Positions 56,393 to 64,000 of a DNA stretch of 64,000 nucleotides are shown here, piece after piece. Position 1 is the first letter of the stretch, and each line of letters begins with the position of its first letter. The position numbers were made by a program, and so were the translations under genes. The DNA comes from Gigaspora margarita (lineage: Eukaryota > Glomeromycota > Glomeromycetes > Diversisporales > Gigasporaceae). Below the pieces are notes generated by a model. That model saw only the letters and a list, made by a program, of their open reading frames with translations, was not told the DNA's origin and searched no databases. The stretch lies in assembly GCA_009809945.1 (NCBI GenBank), contig WTPW01000608.1, positions 5,795-69,794 of the forward strand, in the 5' to 3' direction.

Positions 56393-58791
56393 CAGGGACG
56401 ATGATTTTCTGCAAAATGCAGAATGCCGCAAAATTTGCAGAATTGTAGACCTTTTTGCAGAAATCAGATTTTGTATCACGGATAATTGCAGAATTTGGGG
56501 GTTTTTAATTAAGATATATACAGTATATTGATCAATAAAAATTAGCCAATCAGATCATAAATTTTTCAAAAAAATTTTTTTATGAGAAGCTAATCTAAAT
56601 CCGTTTTAATTAGTAATTCTTTTCTTTTAAAATTTGAAGTATTAAACTTGATTTCATTGATATGGCAAAACATTAAACTTGACTTTATCTATTGCGACAA
56701 AACATTAAACTTGATTTAATCTATTTTGGCAGAACGTTTTATACTATATTCAAATAATTAGCTGCCATTTATTGATATCAAAAGGAGAACCTTGTGATTG
56801 TCCGTTTTATTAAAAAGCCTATTAAAGCGCAAAAAAAATGGCACAAAAATATATACAAAAACATTCGCAAGATTCAAAAAAAAAAAAAAAAATTGCCACG
56901 GCATAAAGTTGTGTCTCCCCAAACCCATGTTAAAGAATATCCTGAAGATTTTCGTGTGGATAATGATTTACTTTTTTGTAAATTTTGCAATATTCCTATA
57001 GAATGGAAGCGCAAGTCAACAGTAGATGATCATATAGATAGCAAATCACATAAAGAAAATAAAGCTAAAGCAAACCAAAGTTCTACTCATACATTCCAAA
57101 GAACTTTACAAACTACACTAAATGCTTATGATGTTAGACGGGCTATCGTTAAAGATTTAATTGAAACAATGGTAATAGCGGACATTCCCTTAGAAAAAGT
57201 AAACCATCTACATCCATTTTTGCAAAAATATTGCCGTAAAGGAGGAGCAATTCCACAAGCATCAACCCTTCGACAAGTTTATTTTCCTGATATTTTTGAT
57301 GATCATATCTTAAAGCTTAAGGATTTGTTTAAAGAGAAGTCTATTTCAATAATAATGGATGAGACGACTAATGATTGTGGTAGAAAAGTAGTAAATACTT
57401 TATTTACATATCGGGAAAATGTAAAACTTGTTTCTGTGGATTTTCTAGTAGAAGTTAATAATACTACAATAGGCCAGGTTCTTGTTAATATCTTGGCATT
57501 TTATAATATTTCATTTGGTACTCCCCGACTTTTTTTATTCGACTCTGCTTCTTATATGAAAAAATGTTACCAAAATGTTCTTAAACCTTTGATGCCACAA
57601 CTAATTCATAATCCATGTCTCGCACATATTATCAATTTGATTAGTGAAACTTGGTTTAATTTTTTTCATTTTTCAGTTATTAAAAAATTTTTATTTGATA
57701 TTAAAGCTATTTTTGTTACTAGCCCTGCCCGTAGAAGTCAATATATAACTTTTTTAAAAAATCATAGAATTTTAAGACCACAAAAAATTCTACTTCCAGT
57801 TATTACCCGTTGGAATACATGGTTTGAAATGATTTATTATGTTCTTGATCATTTTTTTTTAATTCATGATTTTTTTAAAGAAGAATCTAAAAATAATCCA
57901 TCTGATAGTATTGAAAAAATTTTATCTACTCTTAATAATCCTAATGATTTAGGTTTAATTAATATTTATCTTCATTTTATTTCAATTTATTCCCAAGAAT
58001 TTGTTTATAATTTAGATTTTTTTCAGACCCAAAACAAACCAGTTTTCCCCTTAATATATAGTCGATTAGAACAGTTATTAGCTTACCTTCAATCAAATCG
58101 TAATTCTGATTCTTTTTCTGCAGAATTAGATAATACAATTCGTCAAAATAAGGGTGATCCTTTAGAATTTTATCCTATATTTCGGGAAGCATTTGAAATA
58201 GCATTTAAAAAATATGATTCTCACATTACTACTCACCCTTCATATCTTTTATTCAAAGCATGTCAAATATTTGATCCTTCTTATATTTGTTTTGGTTCAT
58301 TAGAAAGAAAAAATATTCGTCAATATTCTATTATTCGTGAATTAGCTAATCCATCTGAAGAGAATGGGCAATTTATTGTGGATGGACTGGAAATGAAATA
58401 TTTGAAAATTTAGACTTAAATCTATTTTGGAAAAATAATACCAAAAAATTACCGTTGTTATCTGATATAGCCTTAGATTATATTTGGTTGCCTATATCTA
58501 GCTGTAGTGTTGAGCGTAGCTTTTCTATTTACAATAATATTTTAGCTAGTGATAGACAAAATCTTTCTGAAGCTTTGCTTAAATCATTAAATATGATATA
58601 TTTTAATAAATAAATATTTATTGGATATTTCAGAATTATAAAGTTAAGAAATAGAATATCGCAGAATTTTAATTTTTATTATTGAATTTTGCAGAATTAT
58701 TTATTTTTTAAAAATGCAGAATTATTGCAGAAACTATAAGTTAATAACCGCAGAATTTGGGTTTAGTTGCCGCAGAAAATCATCGTCCCTG
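56393..58791 (+). mobile_element. hAT transposon, nearly complete, 2.4 kb
   Basis: The TIR CAGGGACGATGATTTTCTGC is perfect at both ends. CTTAATAG flanks it on both sides (56385-56392 and 58792-58799), a perfect 8-bp duplication. TGCAGAAT-type words are repeated within 130 bp of each end (subterminal repeats). One transposase gene fills the interior. The intact ends and duplication suggest a fairly recent insertion. Confidence 0.95.
56838..58613 (+). CDS. hAT-family transposase with BED-type zinc finger (two small frameshifts)
   Basis: The main frame runs 56794-58413. The first plausible ATG (56838, MAQKYIQKHSQDSKKK) joins it only if the A-tract at 56878-56893 changes length by one. A BED-like finger follows: LLFCKFC...DDHIDSKSHKE. 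The RNase-H-like core shows IIMDETTND (first Asp), LFLFDSASYM (second Asp) and NPCLAHIINLI. After a -1 shift near 58395 the C-terminal dimerisation segment DYIWLPISSCSVERSFSIYN, containing the catalytic Glu of hAT enzymes, continues to TAA at 58613. The enzyme cuts and pastes the element at 8-bp sites. Two single-base changes would be sequence errors or early decay. Otherwise all domains are present at normal length. Confidence 0.85.
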
Positions 58792-58917
58792 CTTAATAGG
58801 AACGGCATATGTAGATCACATGATAAAGATCATCTGATGACGATCCTGATCACGGTACCCAAATTTGACCAATCAGAATGCTTTAAGCGGACAGACAGTT
58901 ATAACTTTTATAATATA

Positions 58918-59291
58918 CAGTACGGGACAGCTAAAGATATCCACTTTTTATTTTATTATTAAAAAGGCGCCAAATTTAGGTGAGGTCACTATAAAGCACT
59001 TTTTACTAAGATGCGCCAAATTTAGAATAATGTAATACAAAATAATTGGTTTTTATTGGCTTATGCATGTAGATCAGCACCAAATTTTTGATTTATATAT
59101 AAAGTAGACAAAGTTTAAACTGTTATAACATTGTTAAAAATAAAAATAAAAAAAATCCTCTTTCAAAAATATAGTTTAGGTTACAACCTATCAATTTGAA
59201 AGAGGGTTTTTTGATTTAATAATTTTTTGTGAAGTTATAATATTTTTAAACCAACTAATTAAATGTGGATATCTTTAGCTGTCCCGTACTG
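58918..59291. mobile_element. Tc1/mariner-pogo-like MITE, 374 bp
   Basis: CAGTACGGGACAGCTAAAGA is perfectly inverted at the right end, with TA on both sides. The interior has GGCGCCAAATTTAG and TGCGCCAAATTTAG direct words and an inner palindrome around 59170. Confidence 0.85.
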
Positions 59292-59293
59292 TA

Positions 59294-60033
59294 GATAATT
59301 TTGTAGTTATTTTATAAACTTTATATATTTATTTAATAATATTAATTTAAAATTTTAGCTCCGGACATTAACAGTTCCTGTTTTCCTAGTTATATAATCT
59401 ATATCACTTTGTGAAAGCGCAACAAATCATATCTAAAAAGAAACTATTTGTAACTAACAAATAAATATAAAATGATAAATAAATTAATAAAATCTCATTG
59501 TTATCACTATTGTTATTATTTAGACCTACATTATCATTAATATCAACTTCTTTATCAAAAGTAATATTTGAATTCAATGAATTATTTGTTTGTTTGTGCA
59601 ACCTCAAGTTGTATTGTTGTATACCCAAAGTAAAATTTAAATTGTCTTAGTTCATTATTTAAACAAAAAAAATAGAAAATGTAAAAAAAATCTTATTAAA
59701 TAAGAAATTTGATAAAAAATTTTCAAGTAAAAGAGAGATAAAAAAACCAATTTAGAAAAAAAAATTGTATTTGTATCTGGTCTAAAGTTTATTTTTACAA
59801 TAATAAGAAATGTGATTTATAATACTAATTATCATTATATTGTCATATGAACATAGAATAACTTATTGTCTGGAGCAAAGCGACAGACTTATCTGTTTTT
59901 ACGACAGTCGGTGATACAAACGATCACGTGAGAATTCTGTCCGGTTCCGTGATGATGATTGGTCATCATGATCATATGATAAATTTTTAATTCAACCCCT
60001 TTTTCTTGTTTACACTGGTTTCCAGTTCCTTGT
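59294..60033. other. Intergenic sequence
   Basis: AT-rich. CGATCACGTGAG and ATGATGATTGGTCATCATGATC occur near 59920-59975, an imperfect palindrome. No gene recognised. Confidence 0.35.
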
Positions 60034-60560
60034 ATGAATTTTCCTAGTATTACAATTTTTGACGACGGAGAATATCTAAAATGGACGGAGGCCAAAGATA
60101 CTGACTTTGGTCTATCAAAGCATATAAAGGAGGCATCTAAGACTTCAACTGCATGTTGAAGTCGGCATATGTCGAACCTCTGGTTTTTATTGATCTAAAT
60201 GTACAACAAGTCAACTCTGGTGTATTCCTCTGGGAATTTAAACCGAAGGGCGCCATTCCAAAGCTTCGAATTAAAGAGGGTTATATTCACGAAGGGTACT
60301 TAGAAGAACCTATTGAAGGTACACTATCTCGATATATCGAACTTTACGAAAAAAAAAAAGTTGGATAACGATCCTGACAATTGCTCAGAAACAAGTGTAA
60401 TTCTCAATGTTTTAAACCAAAATTATTCCAAACGAAACTATGAGTCAACGCGACATATTATTTGAGAATAGCGAAGCTTCCTCAAGTCATCAAGACAATA
60501 GAAATGCATATGAGGACTATATCATGTCCTCTTATATACAGTATCTGGTACAATAAATTC
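60034..60560 (+). pseudogene. TKL-type protein kinase fragment, decayed
   Basis: From ATG 60034 the frame reaches TDFGLSKHIKEASKTSTA, matching the DFG-LS activation-loop start of the TKL kinases expanded in arbuscular mycorrhizal fungi. A frameshift follows. 60153-60368 gives VNSGVFLWEFKPKG...LRIKEGYIHEGYLEEPIEGT...YIELY, the equivalent of the GVLLWEIS, REEPIEGTP..Y..LY kinase C-lobe. A further shift gives DNDPDNCSETSVILNVL (the DDPDNRP region) and a Ser/Asn-rich tail. The N-lobe, HRD loop and APE motif are absent. It is a gene relic, with no catalytic potential. Confidence 0.65.
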
Positions 60561-60639
60561 AATGCTTCAGTGCAGGATAGCAGCACCCTGAGAATTCAAG
60601 AAATAGAGCATGCGAATTTCTTTTTGAGCAAGGATAGGA

Positions 60640-61445
60640 ATTCTCTGAAACAATCGCATATTCCTGAAGACCAAAACACCACATCAAACTTCATTGGATA
60701 TTAGTACAAATGTAATCGGACCATTCGAAGGGAAAGCTGTAGCAGAATTGACAGGTGCACTTTGCAAAAACACAACGCTGACTTTGAATTTTGACTCAAA
60801 TGAACTTGGATTGGAAGAAGTAAAAGCGTTTACATGTGCCCCTTACACGAAATCCACAGTGAGCGATTTGAATTCTATTAACAATAATTCCAAATCAGAA
60901 AAATGGAAGCAATGGCAAATGTGCCTTGTGCGCACACCACTTTTGACTCCTTTAAATCTCGAAAGACATGCGTTAGTAGAAGTCTTCGCAAGAACATAAC
61001 ACTTAAAAATTTAAATCTACGAGACAGTAATCTTAGAGGAAAAGGTGAATTCGTAGAAACATTAGTAGATACAGTTACGAGAACATTATACTACACCTTC
61101 AGATCGTCGTTTGAATCCAAAGAAATGAGAGTACCAGCAGACGCGTTTTGCAAGATTACCACGCTCATCTCTCTTCGATCTTAACGATGATAAACTTGGA
61201 TCAGAAGGAATAAAGCATGCGAATGCACTTTGTAAAAACCCATGCTGACTTCTTTGAATCGCCAAAAGAACAAACTTAGACCAAAAGGAGGAAAAGCATT
61301 GGCAGACAATTTTCGCAAGAGCATCACACTAGTTTCTTTAGATTCTGAAAGTAATAACATTGGTTCACAAGAGAAAACATTGGAAGATGTACCTTGTTGT
61401 AATACCACGTCGACTCCCTTGAATATTCAATCCAACAAGCAATAG
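60640..61445 (+). pseudogene. RI-type leucine-rich-repeat relic
   Basis: Three frames in turn show RI-type (NLRC3-like) repeats: EGKAVAELTGALCKNTTLTLNFDSNELGLEEVKAF, NITLKNLNLRDSNLRGKGEFVETL and LRPKGGKALADNFRKSITLVSLDSESNNIGSQE (given in parts). The repeat rhythm (L..L.L..N.L...G...L...L..N.tL) is clear, but frameshifts and stops break it. It follows the kinase relic by about 100 bp on the same strand and may once have belonged to the same gene or a neighbour. Confidence 0.6.
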
Positions 61446-61744
61446 TAGATACATTTCGCAAGAATGCCGCATTAAAGAAATATCAATCTTGCGGCGACTC
61501 CCAGTTCCGTGTCACATGCTGTGCTAACACACTTAAATAAAAAGTCACCTCCGGCTTATTTGCCGGCTCAGCCCAAACAAGTATAAATGTGTGAAACGAT
61601 GCTTTTCGTTTTTACTACTTATATAGGTTGATTAATTAGCAGATTAATATATCGACCCGCAAAATTTGGATACCAAATTGCAAAAATTTATTTGGTATTA
61701 ACTAAAATTTGGATAAAATTTGGGTATAAAATTTAAAGAGTTTT
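61446..61744. other. Short intergenic stretch
   Basis: A less AT-rich piece with CCTCCGGCTTATTTGCCGGC (about 61549-61568), a small hairpin, and then AT-rich sequence. Nothing else recognised. Confidence 0.3.
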
Positions 61745-62064
61745 ACTAAAACGCACCTATGGTGTTTTACACCATGTTACACAAATTATTAGAATAGCCA
61801 ATCAAAATTTAAGATCAGGTGTAACATAAAATTTCGTTTTTTTTGTTTATTTTGCTTATGAAACCAACTTTGGGGCTCTAATAAAAAAAATTCCTTGCTA
61901 AATTTTGTATATACTAATGCCCCGATAAAATCCCAGCCCTCACCCTAACCCTAAAGTAATCAAAATTTATTTTTTATTTTATAAAATTTATTTTTTTGTT
62001 TTTGTTACACGGATTTGCAAATCTAATTTACCTATGGTGGTAAAACACCATAAGTGCGTTTTAT
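61745..62064. mobile_element. MITE with AAAACGCACYTATGGTGTTT ends and telomere-like core
   Basis: AAAACGCACCTATGGTGTTT at the left is inverted at 62035-62064. The interior holds ACCCTAACCCTAAA (61942-61955) and the reverse of the GCAAGGAATTTTTTT module (61885-61905), plus GATCAGGTGTAACATAAAAT resembling the end at 46024. Confidence 0.65.
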
Positions 62065-62420
62065 AATAATTGAAATTTAAATATAGACTAATATTTGGAT
62101 AATATTTGGATAAAATTTTAAATATTTGGAATTATTTGGAATATAAATTATTTATTTCAATTCCGAAACTTCCCGACAGACACGCGCCACAATTCTAAAG
62201 CTTCCGATCTAAAATTTTGGGCCCGTGATTTTCCGGTTCCCAAATACTTTATTTTTATTGGTTAGATCACATGAAACCAGAAAATTCATAATTTGGAATT
62301 TTTGGATCCAAATTTTTCCGTCGGAAGCCACGTAGATATCTATAATTTACATGTGAGGATCTGTCAACCGGGCACAGATTCAAATATCGTTTACGCGTCG
62401 TAAAAAAAAAAAATAACAAA
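62065..62420. other. Intergenic, promoter side of the following ORF
   Basis: AT-rich then more mixed sequence. No repeat with clear ends. An A-run precedes ATG 62421. Confidence 0.35.
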
Positions 62421-62864
62421 ATGCTTACTCTTCAAGAAGGCAAGAAGCTTTTTAGTGATTTTGTTAAAGACACTAAAAATAACCAACATTATACGTGTGA
62501 AGATATTACATTGTTTCAATTTTTAGTATTTTGCCGAAAAAAATGTGTGCTTTATGTTAAAGATAGAAAGACTTTATATATGGTATACACGGAACAATTA
62601 GAGACCATAATTAAAGGTACGTAATATGTTTTTGTTCTTGTTAATGACATATCCCAGTGAGCATTAAGTATATAATAATACTACTATAACCCGTGTTTAT
62701 TAGTTTTTGTAAATAAACATTAAAGTCGTAAACTTTTTTTTTTTTTTTAATTTTTAGAGAACACTATACGAAGTTCTTGGAACAAAAGATTTATCAAATC
62801 AGAACTTAAAAGTATTAAAGAAGATCTTCCGGCAATTAAAACTTTTGAAATATACTTTATATAA
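62421..62864 (+). CDS. Two-exon hypothetical protein (100 aa) or 5' part of the next gene
   Basis: Exon 1 62421-62616 ends AAAG|GTACGT. Exon 2 62758-62864 follows a T-rich tract with TTAG and joins in frame, stopping at TAA 62862-62864. The product starts MLTLQEGKKLFSDFVKDTKN and contains a FLVFCRKKCVLYVKDRKTL hydrophobic/basic stretch. I do not recognise it. The exons at 63290 onward have the same style and strand, so this may be the broken N-terminal part of that gene. No splice site in frame links them. Confidence 0.4.
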
Positions 62865-62938
62865 ATATAGGATTATGATTAGTGTATACAAAAGAAAGAT
62901 CAAAAACATAAAGATGTGTCTCTTCTATTTGCTCAAAA

Positions 62939-63095
62939 GTTGAAAGTATGGGAATAGTTTCAGTTGAAGATTATAAGAGTATGGGAATAGTTTTGTGGTC
63001 TTCGACAGACTTTTGAGATATCCTAAAAGATTGAAAGTATGGGAATAGTTTCAGTTAAAAATTATAAGGGTATGGGAATAGTTTTATAATTTTTA
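62939..63095. repeat. Two tandem copies of an AGTATGGGAATAGTTT-containing unit
   Basis: TTGAAAGTATGGGAATAGTT...TATAAG(A/G)GTATGGGAATAGTTTT appears at 62940-62995 and again at 63030-63085, period about 92. Non-coding. Confidence 0.65.
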
Positions 63096-63289
63096 ACAAA
63101 TCTTTTAGGAACAAATTTTTAGCGAAGAATTTGTGAATACACAATAGATTGGACAAGACTTTTATGTTCATAATTTTTCTTTTTTTTTTATGAGCGTGAT
63201 ATAATTTAAATTATAAATGATCAAATAATATTGTTTATATTACTACTATTTATAATTATACTGCGTTTACCGGTAAACTATTTTTTTAG

Positions 63290-64000
63290 AATGCGAAAAA
63301 TAGATTTGATGTATTGAACTTTTGGACAAACATCGCATATTTGCATGAAGACGGTGAACAATGTAAGTATTATCTGTTATATTTTATTTAAATAATAATT
63401 CATAGCTAACTTTATATTAGTACCTAGTAGATTAAATAATTTGGATGCGCTGACAAGCATTCAAAAAATTTTAATTGTTTGCAAAAGCATAAGCGAAATT
63501 GACACTATTTTGAAATTTGTCCATAATTTTAGAAATAATCAAATTAAAGAGCTTATATCTAACGTTCAACAAAAACAAAAAATTGCTACAATCGAATACT
63601 ATTTAGTGCAGAAGGTAAAATTTATTGATATATAAAATTATTAGAAACATTAATCATCTAATATCATGTCTTAAAATAAACACAGAGCGGTAATCCCAGA
63701 TGGTTTTTTAATGGCTTAGACCGATTATCTCAATATCTTCAAGAAATTCTCGCGTTTCCTTTGCTAGACCCATTTTGGTGCCATATTGCTGATTTTGAAA
63801 AGTCATATTCAATTTAGAGCAAGATATTTTTACTAAGTCGTTTTAGAACTGAATGCTTTGAACTAAATCCAAATCAAGCAGATGATGTAATCAGTGCAGT
63901 GGATCAAGCCTACAACGATTACCAACTTAGCAATAAGCCTTCTCGTATTGAAATCAATTCATTCAATCAAGATCAGAAAATTTGTATTGAAATTATTCTA
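63290..64000 (+). CDS. Partial multi-exon hypothetical gene running off the window (one in-frame TAG)
   Basis: Exons 63290-63362, 63421-63614 and 63686-64000 join in frame at good GT-AG sites and read NAKNRFDVLNFWTNIAYLHE, PSRLNNLDALTSIQKILIVC and SGNPRWFFNGLDRLSQYLQE among others. Composition is that of a real, large helical protein. A TAG at 63815-63817 interrupts the last exon after DFEKSYSI. The frame then stays open to the window end (ISAVDQAYNDYQLSNKPSRI...). No GT lies near enough to splice it out, so this copy may be a pseudogene or carry a sequencing error. The family was not recognised. Confidence 0.45.

Noticed and set aside
61181..61408. 75-aa reverse frame over the LRR relic
   Set aside because: Shadow of the degenerate LRR sequence on the other strand.

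Overview
This is a strongly AT-rich eukaryotic nuclear window. Short GT-AG introns interrupt compact housekeeping genes, and these sit between long stretches packed with transposable elements. No bacterial operons, rRNA or tRNA genes were seen. The combination of a Polinton-type DNA polymerase B, many hAT and mariner-like MITEs, a decayed TKL-type kinase with RI-type leucine-rich repeats and an extremely AT-rich intergenic background suggests an early-diverging fungus, most likely an arbuscular mycorrhizal (Glomeromycotina, Rhizophagus-like) genome. The organism is an inference. All alignments here were made by eye.

Layout. 0-7.5 kb: LINE-like 3' ends, a 281-bp hAT MITE and a nested pair of terminal-inverted-repeat (TIR) elements with a large palindrome. 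7.8-23.4 kb: one 15.6-kb Polinton/Maverick-like element with about 0.7-kb TIRs. It carries a decayed protein-primed DNA polymerase B (+), a Gag-like plus retropepsin unit (-), a DDE integrase (+), small ORFs, one assembly gap and several younger MITE insertions. 23.4-29 kb: a run of hAT, mariner-like and foldback MITEs, and a Mutator-like element whose interior is an assembly gap. 29-38.5 kb is the gene island: a CHZ-domain H2A.Z chaperone, an ANKRD54-like ankyrin protein, a ten-finger TFIIIA, a YEATS protein (Yaf9) with a degenerate partial copy beside it, and a dolichyldiphosphatase divergent from Yaf9. 38.5-56 kb: repeats, a pogo/CENP-B-type transposase tail split by a hAT MITE, a ZMYM2/Crypton-like fragment split by a 2.3-kb element, and a large foldback element with a nested hAT MITE. 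56.4-58.8 kb: a nearly intact hAT transposon. 59-64 kb: a decayed kinase and LRR fragments, and a partial multi-exon gene running off the window.

The host genes fit core nuclear and secretory functions. CHZ1-like and Yaf9 both act in H2A.Z deposition (Yaf9 as a subunit of SWR1 and NuA4). TFIIIA drives 5S rRNA transcription. Dolichyldiphosphatase recycles dolichol for N-glycosylation. The most unusual object is the Polinton-like element. It pairs PolB and integrase with a Gag/aspartic-protease module, and I could see no reverse transcriptase, FtsK-type ATPase, adenoviral-type protease or double-jelly-roll capsid gene.
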